In this document: piece by piece, positions 35,378 through 44,441 of the stretch
Layout: every line of letters begins with the position of its first letter
How positions within the stretch are numbered: the first letter of the stretch is position 1
From: Chryseobacterium daecheongense
GTDB taxonomy: Bacteria; Bacteroidota; Bacteroidia; Flavobacteriales; Weeksellaceae
NCBI GenBank assembly: GCA_027920525.1
Contig: CP115858.1
Coordinates: forward strand, 4,588,001-4,652,000
Length of the DNA: 64,000 nt
Reading direction: 5' to 3'
Notes under the pieces: generated by a model
What the model saw: only the letters and a program-made list of their open reading frames with translations
What the model was told of the DNA's origin: nothing
Databases searched by the model: none
Made by a program: the position numbers and the translations under genes

Positions 35378-38047
35378 ATGAAAAAACTTCTACTCACGTG
35401 TATGATGGCTCTTGGTATAGGGGCATCTGCACAGATTTTAGTTACTGAGGGGTTCGAAGGCTCAAGTTTGCCTTCAGGATGGGCCAGTACAACGACCGGA
35501 TCAGGGACGAGTTCCACACCTGGAGGGTATGGGACAAGTGCGGGTACGGCCTGTGTCGGGAGCAAAGCGGTCTATAAGAATATTTATGGATCTACCTACA
35601 CAGGTTGGAATTTGACCTATTCTTCCACAACTTCTAATGCAACTGCGCTTACGTATTCTTTCAAATACCTAGCGAAAGGGTATAGTACTTCAGGTGCCGT
35701 TAGCGGAAGTGTAGCTGCTGATTACTCTGTAGATGGAGGGACGACATGGGTTGATATCCTAGCGCCTGTGGTTCTTGATAGTCCTAACGGAACCCCGATT
35801 CCATGTACGACCGTTTCAGGAACAATTCCTGCGGGAACAATTCCAACAGGGGCAAGCTTTAAGTTCAGACTGAAAAGCACAAGTACATCTACCGGAGACT
35901 TCTATATGGGGTTTGATGATGTTCAGCTAGCTCAGACCTTAACGAATGCGCCTTCATGTAATCAGATTTCAGCTCCTGCCGATGCAGCAACAGGAATCTC
36001 GGTAACACCAACTATTACCTGGGCTTCTGCCGCCTTTGCAACAGGGTATACATTAAATATCGGAACAACAGCAGGGGGAACTGATGTTGTGAATGGTCTT
36101 GATGTGGGTGCAGTAACCAGCTATACCATTCCAAATACTTCAGCGCTGAATTATTCAACGTTGTATTATGTAACAGTAATTCCGAAGAATAACATTGGAT
36201 CGGCATCCGGATGTACAAGTACTTCTTTCACAACACGCGCGGTAGTTTGCCCGACTGTATCTGCACCATCTGCAGGGGCTATCGGACAGCCATTAACTCC
36301 TACCATTACATGGGGTGCGGTAAATTCTGCTACAGGATATAAACTTACTGTAGGAACTACACCAGGTGGAACAGATATCCTGAATAATCTGGATTTAGGA
36401 AATGTGACTACATATACATTTACTACTCCATTAGCATTAAGCAGTACTTATTATTATACTGTAAATTCCTACAGCCCAACCAGTACGTCGTCATCTTGTA
36501 CAGAAAGAAGTTTCTCTACGATTTGTGGACCAACCAACATTCCTTATTCTCAGAATTTCGAAAGTGTATCGACTCCTGCATTGCCGGCTTGTACTTCTAT
36601 TGAAAATGCAGGGAATGGTAATAACTGGACAACCTATTCTTCTGCGGGAGGAGGGTTCAATACTAAGGTTCTTAACTACACTTATAATAGTTCAAATGCT
36701 GCTAACGCATGGTTTTATACACAAGGTATTAACCTTACAGGGGGAGTATCTTACAGAATAAAATACATCTATGGAAATGCAAGTGGTACTACATATCCTG
36801 AAAAACTGAAAGTAGCTTATGGTACTGCTGAATCCAGTGCTTCAATGACCAACGTATTAGCAGATTACCCTAATGTAACCAATGGTACTACACCAATTTC
36901 TGCAACCGTAGATTTTGTTCCTACAACTTCGGGAGTGTATTATTTTGGATTTAATGCATACTCAGATGCTGATATGAACAGATTGTACGTAGATAATATC
37001 GTTATTGATGCTACACCGACTTGTGCTGAGCCTTCTGCATTAGTAGTATCGAATGTAGCGGCTACTACAGCAACTATTTCATGGACTGCTCCTGCTACTG
37101 TACCTGCCGGTGGTTATGAATATTATTATTCTACTTCTAACACGGCTCCAACTGCTACTACTCAAGCATCGGGAACGAGTACTACGGTTACAGCTGATTT
37201 AAATAATCTTACTGCAGCTACCGTATATTATGTTTGGGTGCGTTCAGTATGTAGTTCTTCAGATAAAAGTGCATGGTCTCAATTGGCAACATTTACAACT
37301 GCTTGTATTACATCACAAACATTGACTGAAAACTTTGATTCAACAACGGAAGGAAGTCTTCCTCCATGCTGGACAAGTATAGGTTCTACCGTTAGTTATG
37401 CGAAAGTAATGGCTTATACGAGTGCAAATACTGGTGCTATAATCAGTGGGGCTAATGCATTGTACCTTTATACAAGTGGCTCAAGTACAGGAATGTTAGC
37501 GACTCCTGAAATTGCGAATCTACAGTCTAATAACTACATCCTTAAATTTAAGGCAAGAGCAAATTATACTGCCGGAGGAGTTGTTCAGATCGGTTATTTA
37601 ACAGATCCTGCTAATACTTCAACTTTTGTAGTATTGGGAACGTATACTTCTACAAGTGTAACGGTTGCTGATGATTACCAACTTAGTATTACGGGAGTGC
37701 CGGCTGGTGTTAACAAGCTTGTATTTAAACATACAGGAACTCCTGCCAATAGTGTTCTTATAGATGATATCAGCTATATGCTGGATCCGAGTCTGGGAAC
37801 TTCAGAAGTAGCTAATGCTAAGAATACGATTAAAGTTTATCCTAATCCATTTGCAGATGTGCTGAACATTTCTGATGTTTCTAAAGTGAAATCTTTTTCT
37901 GTTTCTGATGTGGCAGGAAGATTAGTAAAAACAATTGCGAACCCTACTTCGGTTCTTCAGTTAGGAGAATTGAATTCAGGAATGTATCTGATTACACTTG
38001 AATTGAAAGATGGTTCTAAACAAACGATTAAAACGATCAAAAAATAG
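35378..38047 (+). CDS. T9SS-secreted adhesin-like protein (choice-of-anchor/cleaved-adhesin and FN3-like modules)
   Basis: An 889-residue secreted surface protein. The signal peptide is MKKLLLTCMMALGIGASAQ; the ATG at 35378 was chosen over one at 35330 because it begins this signal. Modules in order: a cleaved-adhesin/choice-of-anchor-like beta domain (about 25-190, EGFEGSSLPSGWAS), two FN3-like repeats sharing TPTITW and GTTPGGTD (about 195-385), a second anchor-like domain (NFESVSTPALPAC), an FN3 domain (SALVVSNVAATTATISWTAP), a third anchor-like domain (NFDSTTEGSLPPCW), and a type A sorting tail with VYPNPFADVLNIS ending KTIKK. The tail routes it through T9SS to the surface. The ligand is unknown. 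It opens a cluster of three T9SS proteins. Confidence 0.88.
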   Translation: MKKLLLTCMMALGIGASAQILVTEGFEGSSLPSGWASTTTGSGTSSTPGGYGTSAGTACVGSKAVYKNIYGSTYTGWNLTYSSTTSNATALTYSFKYLAKGYSTSGAVSGSVAADYSVDGGTTWVDILAPVVLDSPNGTPIPCTTVSGTIPAGTIPTGASFKFRLKSTSTSTGDFYMGFDDVQLAQTLTNAPSCNQISAPADAATGISVTPTITWASAAFATGYTLNIGTTAGGTDVVNGLDVGAVTSYTIPNTSALNYSTLYYVTVIPKNNIGSASGCTSTSFTTRAVVCPTVSAPSAGAIGQPLTPTITWGAVNSATGYKLTVGTTPGGTDILNNLDLGNVTTYTFTTPLALSSTYYYTVNSYSPTSTSSSCTERSFSTICGPTNIPYSQNFESVSTPALPACTSIENAGNGNNWTTYSSAGGGFNTKVLNYTYNSSNAANAWFYTQGINLTGGVSYRIKYIYGNASGTTYPEKLKVAYGTAESSASMTNVLADYPNVTNGTTPISATVDFVPTTSGVYYFGFNAYSDADMNRLYVDNIVIDATPTCAEPSALVVSNVAATTATISWTAPATVPAGGYEYYYSTSNTAPTATTQASGTSTTVTADLNNLTAATVYYVWVRSVCSSSDKSAWSQLATFTTACITSQTLTENFDSTTEGSLPPCWTSIGSTVSYAKVMAYTSANTGAIISGANALYLYTSGSSTGMLATPEIANLQSNNYILKFKARANYTAGGVVQIGYLTDPANTSTFVVLGTYTSTSVTVADDYQLSITGVPAGVNKLVFKHTGTPANSVLIDDISYMLDPSLGTSEVANAKNTIKVYPNPFADVLNISDVSKVKSFSVSDVAGRLVKTIANPTSVLQLGELNSGMYLITLELKDGSKQTIKTIKK

Positions 38048-38071
38048 AATTCGATTTGATTTATAAATAAT

Positions 38072-38104
38072 GATGGCAGCTAAGATATTAGCTGTCATTT
38101 TTTT
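38072..38104 (+). terminator. terminator after the 889-residue T9SS protein gene
   Basis: A stem formed by GGCAGCTAA and TTAGCTGTC with a short loop is followed by seven or more T. The same hairpin in slightly different form follows the next gene, so it belongs to a duplicated unit. Confidence 0.75.
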
Positions 38105-38161
38105 ATTTTATTCATTATATTATTAGTAAATTAGTATATTAAACACTAAAACTGTTATTTT

Positions 38162-40120
38162 ATGGCAAAATTTTTACTCTCATGTTTCTTGATTGTAAGC
38201 ATGGCACTAAACGCCCAGATTGATTTGGGCGCTGGAAGCACTGACGTTGGTACAGCTCCGATCAGTAGCTATTACGGATATTCCTATGTTCAGCAGATTT
38301 ACCCTAAGCAGGAAATCAATGCAAATGCAGCAGGAAACATTACGGGACTTAAGTTCTACCTGGATCCTTCGATGTCTTTGGCAAATTCATCCGACTGGGT
38401 GGTATATCTCGGGCATACCTCAAAATCAGGATTTACTTCAGATACAGACTGGATACCGGTTTCTCAGCTGACTCAGGTATATGCAGGAACAATTACCAAT
38501 GCTAACGGAGTGGTGGAAGTTACTTTTACAACACCATTTCCTTATAACAATACGGATAATCTAGTCGTAGCTGCAGAAGAAAATTCGCCGGGATATGATA
38601 ATAATGATGAGGCAATGTATGTTTATTCCGGTGCCGCAAATTCTACTTTGTTTTATAAAAATGACAGCAACAATCCTGATCCGGCTTCACCTCCGGCAGG
38701 AGATTTGGCAGATTATAAATCGGTAATTACATTTCTGGGATTAACGGCAAATCCAATTGCTGCCTGTCCTGTCATAACATATCCTTCAAATAATTCAACC
38801 TTCATCCCATTATCACCTACCATCAACTGGAATAATACATCGGGAGCGACAAGTTATAAGGTTTCTATAGGAACAACTCCGGGAGGAACTGATGTGGTGA
38901 ATCAACAATCTGTAGCGACCAATAGCTTTACTCCAGCTGCACCTTTAAGTGCTAATACCAATTATTATCTACGGGTAGTTTCAGTATCAGCGGCCGGTGA
39001 ATCTTCAGGATGTACAGAAATTACATTTAAGACTTCTCCGCCAGCTCCATCGAATGACGATTGTGCGGGAGCGATTACTTTAACAGTAAATCCGGATCTT
39101 AATTGTGGTGCTGTAACCGCAGGATATACTTTGGGAGCAACAGATTCAGGCTTAATTCCTGATCCATGTTATGGCGATCCTGATGATGATGTATGGTTTA
39201 AATTTGTTGCTACTGCTACAACGCATAAAATATCACTCCTGAATGTGGTTTCTGTAGGAACTACCAATGATGATGATACCTATTTCCAGGTGTTTAGCGG
39301 TGCCTGTGGTACATTGTCGAGCATTCTATGTTCCGATGATACATCATCAGTTTTAACCGGACTTACTGTTGGAGATACCTATTATGTGAGGGTTTACAGT
39401 TATTTCGATACAGGATCCAATCAAAGTTTTGATATCTGCGTAGGTACAATGCCACCGCCACCAGCCAATGATGATTGTTCCGGAGCGTTGACGGCGTCAG
39501 CCTTCCCTTATACTTATGTACAATCTGACGGAGGTGGTGCAACAAATAATGGCGGATTTGTAACTGTATGTTCCGATAGTATGAATGATGGTACCTGGTT
39601 TACATTTACCGGTGATGGTGCAACATTTGATATTACTGTTACAATGCCTGCAGGTAGTGATTTTGATCCTCAGATCGGTGTTTACAGTGGAACATGTGGA
39701 AGCCTTGCATGTGTTGATACAGTAGATAATAATGGCTCCGGAGGAACAGAAACTCTATCAATACCTACTCAGCCTGGTACTACATATTATGTAAATGTGG
39801 GTAATTATAGTGGATTCACGGATAACATGGAAGGAACTTTCACGATTAATATAGCAAAAAATAATCTTGGAACCTCTGAAGTAGCAGGAAATAAGAAAGG
39901 AATCAGTGTTTATCCGAATCCTTTCTCAGATATTTTGAATATTTCTGACATTGCTAATGTAAAATCCGTTACGGTTACTGATATTTCCGGAAGATGGATA
40001 AAAACAATTGATAATCCTGGTCCGGTTATTCATCTGGCTGATATTCAATCAGGTCTATATCTGGTCACATTAACAATGAAAGACGGATCTAAACAAACGA
40101 TCAAAGCAATTAAAAAATAG
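38162..40120 (+). CDS. T9SS-secreted surface protein, paralogue A
   Basis: A 652-residue secreted protein. The signal peptide is CFLIVSMALNAQ. Residues about 20-205 form a beta-rich domain beginning DLGAGSTDVGTAPISSYYGY. An FN3-like module follows (about 205-300, TPTINW-like and GTTPGGTDVVNQQS). Then come two similar beta modules of about 130 residues, each starting NDDC(A/S)GA and containing VWFKF or TWFTF with paired cysteines, and finally the T9SS type A tail (ISVYPNPFSDILNIS, ending IKAIKK). The next gene encodes a protein of the same order and clearly similar sequence. Function is unknown; surface binding is inferred from the modules. Confidence 0.87.
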   Translation: MAKFLLSCFLIVSMALNAQIDLGAGSTDVGTAPISSYYGYSYVQQIYPKQEINANAAGNITGLKFYLDPSMSLANSSDWVVYLGHTSKSGFTSDTDWIPVSQLTQVYAGTITNANGVVEVTFTTPFPYNNTDNLVVAAEENSPGYDNNDEAMYVYSGAANSTLFYKNDSNNPDPASPPAGDLADYKSVITFLGLTANPIAACPVITYPSNNSTFIPLSPTINWNNTSGATSYKVSIGTTPGGTDVVNQQSVATNSFTPAAPLSANTNYYLRVVSVSAAGESSGCTEITFKTSPPAPSNDDCAGAITLTVNPDLNCGAVTAGYTLGATDSGLIPDPCYGDPDDDVWFKFVATATTHKISLLNVVSVGTTNDDDTYFQVFSGACGTLSSILCSDDTSSVLTGLTVGDTYYVRVYSYFDTGSNQSFDICVGTMPPPPANDDCSGALTASAFPYTYVQSDGGGATNNGGFVTVCSDSMNDGTWFTFTGDGATFDITVTMPAGSDFDPQIGVYSGTCGSLACVDTVDNNGSGGTETLSIPTQPGTTYYVNVGNYSGFTDNMEGTFTINIAKNNLGTSEVAGNKKGISVYPNPFSDILNISDIANVKSVTVTDISGRWIKTIDNPGPVIHLADIQSGLYLVTLTMKDGSKQTIKAIKK

Positions 40121-40144
40121 AATCCGATTTTATCCATAAATATT

Positions 40145-40176
40145 GATGACAGCTAAATTTTAGCTGTCATTTTTCT
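40145..40176 (+). terminator. terminator after T9SS paralogue A
   Basis: ATGACAGCTAA (40146-40156) and TTAGCTGTCAT (40160-40170) form a perfect 11-bp stem followed by a T-run. Confidence 0.85.
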
Positions 40177-40231
40177 TCGATGCTTGCTGTATTATTGGTA
40201 AATTAGTAGTCTAATACCAAACATTATATTT

Positions 40232-42208
40232 ATGAAAAAAATTTTACTTTCATGCTTATTGTTTTTAGGCATGGTGTTGAATGCTCAAATCAATTTGGGC
40301 TCAGGGAGTACTGATGTAGGACCAGCTCCGATCAGTACATACTATGGATATTCCTATGTGCAGCAGATTTTCTCAAAACAGGAAATTAATGCTGACGCGG
40401 CAGGGAATATAACAGGGCTTACATTTTATAGTAATCCGTCGATGTCAATGGTTAACTCTTCAGATTGGGTGGTCTATTTAGGGCTTACCACAAAATCCAG
40501 TTTCGACACCGAATCCGATTGGATCCCTGTTTCCGGACTGACTCAGGTGTATGCCGGAATAGTTACTAATGTAAATGGAGTTATCAACATCACTTTTGCG
40601 ACACCTTTTCATTATAATAATACAGATAACCTTGTGGTCGCTGTTGATGAAAATTCAGCCGATTATGATGATAATGGGGACGAGATCATGCATGTGTATC
40701 CTTCAGCACCTAATTCTACTCTTTATTTCAGAAATGATGGGACCAATCCGAATCCTGTTTATCCTCCTGTAGGACATCAGGCTTCCTTTAAATCGGCCAT
40801 TACAATCAACGGATTAACACCAAAACCTGTTCCTGTTTGTCCGTCAGTAACTTATCCGACAAATAACGCCGTGTTTATTCCATTGTTACCTACCATTCTC
40901 TGGAGCCCGGTTGCAGGAGCTACAGGATATAAAGTTTCCATAGGTACAACTCCTGGTGGAACACAAATCATCAATCAACAATCTGTAAGTGCCGCTAGTT
41001 TTGCTGTTCCTACCTTATTAAGTGTAAATACTACTTATTATTTACGTGTGGTTTCTGTATCAGCGGCCGGTGAATCTTCAGGATGCGCAGAAGTGAAATT
41101 TAAAACAGCCCCTCCGGTTCCCCTGAATGATAACTGTATAGGAGCGGTAACTTTAACGGTGAATCCTGATCTCAATTGTGGAACAGTAACATCAGGTTAT
41201 ACACTAGGAGCTACGGCTTCAGGAATTGCTGCTGCTCCTTGCTATGGTAATCCTGATGATGACGTGTGGTTTAAATTTGTAGCGACAGGAACAAGCCAGA
41301 AAATCTCTCTTCTGAATATAACTTCTATCGGTACAGAAGATGATGATGATATTTACTTCCAGGTATTTAGCGGATCTTGTGGTACTTTATCCAGCATTCT
41401 TTGTTCGGATCCTACGTCAGCTGTTGTTTCCGGGCTAACTATAGGACAAACTTATTACATCAGAGTTTACAGCTACTATGGAACAGGAAGCAATCAAAGC
41501 TTTGACATCTGTGTCGGAAGTATTCCACCGGCACCGGCTAATGACGAATGTTCAGGAGCTCTGCTGGCATCTTCTTTCCCTTATACTTATGTGCAGACTG
41601 ACGGAGGTGGTGCAACAAATAACGGAGGATTTATCACCGCTTGTGAAAGTGGAATGAATGATGGAACATGGTTCACATTTGTTGGTGACGGAGAAACAGT
41701 TAATATTACCGTGAGTATGCCTTCGGGAAGTGATTTCGATCCTCAGATTGGTGTTTTCAGTGGAACATGCGGCAGTTTAGTATGTGTGGATACTGTAGAT
41801 AATATGGCAGATGGAGAGACTGAAACATTGTCTGTTCCAACTATATCCGGAACTGTTTATTATGTGAATGTAGGATATTATAGCGAGTATACAGATGAGC
41901 TCGAAGGAGCGTTTACGATCAATATCAATAAAGAGAGTTCAGATAGACATGCTTCAGGTATTTCAACTCCTGCTTTAATTAAAAAAGCCAGTGGAATTTA
42001 TCCGAATCCGTTTACTGATGTTCTGAACATTGCAGATATTGATAACGTTAAATCTATTTCTGTATCAGATGTTTCAGGAAGATTGGTTAAAATGATCGTA
42101 AGCCCAGATACGGTAATTCATTTGGAGGATCTGAAATCAGGATTGTATCTGGTTACTCTTGAAATGAAGGACGGCTCTAAAAAGACGACCAAAGTAATTA
42201 AGAAATAA
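40232..42208 (+). CDS. T9SS-secreted surface protein, paralogue B
   Basis: A 658-residue protein with the same build as paralogue A directly upstream: signal peptide (CLLFLGMVLNAQ), an N-terminal domain starting NLGSGSTDVGPAPISTYYGY, an FN3-like module with GTTPGGTQIINQQS, two NDNC/NDEC modules with VWFKF and TWFTF, and the sorting tail (GIYPNPFTDVLNIADI, ending TKVIKK). The linker before the tail (SDRHASGISTPALIKK) differs from paralogue A and suggests the tail was exchanged or drifted. Substitutions are spread evenly, so both copies appear functional. Surface location through T9SS is inferred from the tail. Confidence 0.87.
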   Translation: MKKILLSCLLFLGMVLNAQINLGSGSTDVGPAPISTYYGYSYVQQIFSKQEINADAAGNITGLTFYSNPSMSMVNSSDWVVYLGLTTKSSFDTESDWIPVSGLTQVYAGIVTNVNGVINITFATPFHYNNTDNLVVAVDENSADYDDNGDEIMHVYPSAPNSTLYFRNDGTNPNPVYPPVGHQASFKSAITINGLTPKPVPVCPSVTYPTNNAVFIPLLPTILWSPVAGATGYKVSIGTTPGGTQIINQQSVSAASFAVPTLLSVNTTYYLRVVSVSAAGESSGCAEVKFKTAPPVPLNDNCIGAVTLTVNPDLNCGTVTSGYTLGATASGIAAAPCYGNPDDDVWFKFVATGTSQKISLLNITSIGTEDDDDIYFQVFSGSCGTLSSILCSDPTSAVVSGLTIGQTYYIRVYSYYGTGSNQSFDICVGSIPPAPANDECSGALLASSFPYTYVQTDGGGATNNGGFITACESGMNDGTWFTFVGDGETVNITVSMPSGSDFDPQIGVFSGTCGSLVCVDTVDNMADGETETLSVPTISGTVYYVNVGYYSEYTDELEGAFTININKESSDRHASGISTPALIKKASGIYPNPFTDVLNIADIDNVKSISVSDVSGRLVKMIVSPDTVIHLEDLKSGLYLVTLEMKDGSKKTTKVIKK

Positions 42209-42224
42209 GTAATTTATATTCAAC

Positions 42225-42252
42225 AAAAAAGGTGGCATCAGCCACCTTTTTT
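42225..42252. terminator. terminator after T9SS paralogue B
   Basis: AAAAAAGGTGGC and GCCACCTTTTTT pair around a four-base loop (ATCA). The hairpin is symmetric and overlaps the stop of the small minus-strand gene, so it may serve both directions. Confidence 0.85.
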
Positions 42253-42409
42253 ATTTATTAGGAACAGGTTGTATATCACCTGTACTCATATGTTCAAAAA
42301 CAGTAGGGAAGAACATAGCTAGTATAAAATAAATAATAATCATTAATGCAACTAAAGCAAAAAGAATAATAACTAAACTATTGGGCTTGTTTTTCTTTTT
42401 TGGTTCCAT
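42251..42409 (-). CDS. 52-residue single-pass membrane protein
   Basis: A short frame too small for usual cut-offs: ATG at 42409, TAA at 42251-42253. The peptide starts MEPKKKNKPNS, a basic cytoplasmic end, then has one strong membrane helix (LVIILFALVALMIIIYFILA, residues 12-31) and a polar tail ending in VPNK. The positive-inside pattern and a stop exactly at a terminator argue for a real gene. It lies 43 bp downstream of the potassium-channel gene on the same strand, so it may be co-transcribed with it as an accessory subunit. No family is recognised. Confidence 0.55.
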   Translation of the reverse strand: MEPKKKNKPNSLVIILFALVALMIIIYFILAMFFPTVFEHMSTGDIQPVPNK

Positions 42410-42452
42410 GATTTTGTGGTATTGGGTTAATAGATTAATTTGATAAATGATA

Positions 42453-43280
42453 TCAAGCTAATTTCTTGCCACACTGTTTGCAATACCTCGCATCATCATC
42501 AATATCTTCATTTCCGCAACGTTCGCAGATCTTTTCCAGGTTTTGTCTTTTATTCCTCATCTCTGCCGTTACAATACCGGTGGGTACAGCAATAATAGAG
42601 TAGCCGGCAAGCATCAGTATAACTGCAAAAAATTTTCCCATAGGTGTAATGGGTGAAACATCTCCGTAACCTACTGTAGTTACTGTAACCACAGCCCAGT
42701 AAATAGATTGGGGAATGGTTTCAAAACCGGTTCTTCCTCCTTCCACCATAAACATCAAAGAACCTACAATCACCGAAAAAATGATAAGGAACAACAGGAA
42801 AATATAGATCTTTCTTGAACTGTTTTTCAATGCCCGTACAATGAGATATCCGTCATTCATAAAATCCAGTAAATTGAAAATTCTAAACACCCTTAGCATT
42901 CTCAACATTCTGAATATCAGGAAATATTTGGTTACCGGAAAGAAAAAACTGAGGTAGAAAGGAACCAGGGCAAGAAAATCTATAATTCCAAAGAAGCTGA
43001 AGATATAATTTTTCTTATTTTTTACGACCATAATACGCAGCAGGTATTCTGCGGAAAAAAATAAAGAAATAATCCATTCAAAAACAATAAATGTAAGATG
43101 GAATCTTTGATCCAGCTTCGGAACACTTTCCATCATAATGATAAGTGTGCTGACAAGGATTAATGCCAACAATATAATATCGAAAAGCTTTCCCAATCTG
43201 GTATCGGAACGGTAAATAACACGATAAAGAAATCTTTTCCATAATGTATCCTCCGGGACAAGATTGTGTTCTTTTTCCAT
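42453..43280 (-). CDS. voltage-gated potassium channel-like protein with C-terminal zinc ribbon
   Basis: A 275-residue six-helix channel subunit. S1-S4 occupy residues about 30-150; S4 has the Arg ladder RMLRMLRVFRIF (about 122-133). The pore helix and filter are AVVTVTTVGYGDVSP (TVGYGD, about 206), diagnostic of K+ selectivity. After S6 a short helix leads to a zinc-ribbon-like tail, CERCGNEDIDDDARYCKQCGKKLA, with two CxxC pairs (about 252-275). Most bacterial Kv channels lack such a tail, so it may be a metal or redox sensor or an assembly element. It is divergent from the Nif3 gene. Confidence 0.9.
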   Translation of the reverse strand: MEKEHNLVPEDTLWKRFLYRVIYRSDTRLGKLFDIILLALILVSTLIIMMESVPKLDQRFHLTFIVFEWIISLFFSAEYLLRIMVVKNKKNYIFSFFGIIDFLALVPFYLSFFFPVTKYFLIFRMLRMLRVFRIFNLLDFMNDGYLIVRALKNSSRKIYIFLLFLIIFSVIVGSLMFMVEGGRTGFETIPQSIYWAVVTVTTVGYGDVSPITPMGKFFAVILMLAGYSIIAVPTGIVTAEMRNKRQNLEKICERCGNEDIDDDARYCKQCGKKLA

Positions 43281-43341
43281 ACTTTGAGTTTTTTCTAATT
43301 TAAGAAATTATCCCTATTTTCGTAGCAAACATACATAATAA

Positions 43342-44439
43342 ATGACAATAAGAGAAGTAATTTCGGAAATAGAAAAACGTATTCCCTTACAACAGGCAGA
43401 AGACTTTGATAATGTAGGGTTGTTGTGCGGGGTTCCGGAACGGGAGGTGAGTGGTATTTTAGTATGTCACGATGCTTTAGAGAATGTTGTAGAAGAAGCT
43501 ATTCAAAAGAAATTAAATCTGATCGTATGTTTTCATCCGATTATTTTTTCAGGGTTAAAATCTCTTACCGGGAAAAACTATGTTGAAAGGGCTGTTTTAA
43601 AAGCCATCGAGAATAAGGTTGCAATCTATGCAATTCATACTGCGTTTGATAATGATTTTTTTGGGGTTAATGCAGGAATATGCAACCAGTTGGGATTAAA
43701 AGAAGTGAAAATTCTTCAGCCGAAGAAAAATAACCTGAAACAACTTACCGTATTTGTTCCTAAAGATCATTCTGAAAAAGTAAAAGAATCTCTTTTCTCT
43801 GCCGGTGCAGGAAATATTGGTTTCTATGATGAGTGCAGTTTCAGTATTAATGGCAATGGAACTTTCAGACCAATTGAGGGCTCGAATCCATTTTCAGGAC
43901 AGCAGAATATCAGGGAAAATGCAGATGAAAATATGATTTCTGTAATATTTGAAGGCTATAAACAAAATCAGATTATTTCTGCTATGAAATCTTCACATCC
44001 ATATGAGGAAGTAGCCTACCAGATCTATAGTCTGGACAATGAAAACCAGTATTCAGGATTGGGAATGTATGGAGAGTTTGAAGAAGCAATGAATGAAGAG
44101 GACTTTTTACGTTTTGTTAAGGAAAAATTTAATCTTGAAATGGTCAGACATTCAGGGCTTACTAATAAAAAGATTAAAAGAGTTGGCGTTTTAGGAGGCT
44201 CAGGAGCGAGTGGAATAAAATCCGCATTATCTAAAAAATGTGATGCCTACCTGACCGGAGACGTTAAATATCACGATTTTTTTTTAGCAGAATCTAAAAT
44301 GCTGATTTGTGATATAGGACATTATGAATCAGAACAATGGGTTGTAAAACAATTATTTGAAATTTTGTCACAAAAATTTAGTACATTTGCAATCTCAAAA
44401 TCCAACGAAAAAACAAACCCAGTAAATTATTTCCTTTAG
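43342..44439 (+). CDS. Nif3-like dinuclear metal-centre protein (DUF34)
   Basis: A 365-residue Nif3/YqfO family protein. Metal ligands appear in the usual places: QAEDFDNVGLLCG at the start, the CFHPIIFSGLKSL and AIHTAFDN motifs (about 62-98), and the C-terminal CDIGHYESEQW (about 333). A central PII-like insertion (about residues 125-235, LTVFVPKDHSEKVKESLF) marks the long form of the family. Proposed roles include GTP cyclohydrolase-like or metal-handling activity, none settled. The zinc-ribbon homologue follows two bases later, a pairing common in Bacteroidota, so the two are probably translated from one mRNA. Confidence 0.92.
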   Translation: MTIREVISEIEKRIPLQQAEDFDNVGLLCGVPEREVSGILVCHDALENVVEEAIQKKLNLIVCFHPIIFSGLKSLTGKNYVERAVLKAIENKVAIYAIHTAFDNDFFGVNAGICNQLGLKEVKILQPKKNNLKQLTVFVPKDHSEKVKESLFSAGAGNIGFYDECSFSINGNGTFRPIEGSNPFSGQQNIRENADENMISVIFEGYKQNQIISAMKSSHPYEEVAYQIYSLDNENQYSGLGMYGEFEEAMNEEDFLRFVKEKFNLEMVRHSGLTNKKIKRVGVLGGSGASGIKSALSKKCDAYLTGDVKYHDFFLAESKMLICDIGHYESEQWVVKQLFEILSQKFSTFAISKSNEKTNPVNYFL

Positions 44440-44441
44440 AT

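Larger units (their letters stand above)
38162..42208 (+). repeat. tandem gene duplication of a T9SS protein with flanking regulatory sequence
   Basis: The genes at 38162-40120 and 40232-42208 share domain order and most residues along the full length. The upstream stretches also resemble each other (a shared TAAATTAGTA core), as do the hairpin terminators after the first T9SS gene and paralogue A, so the duplicated unit included control regions. Confidence 0.8.
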
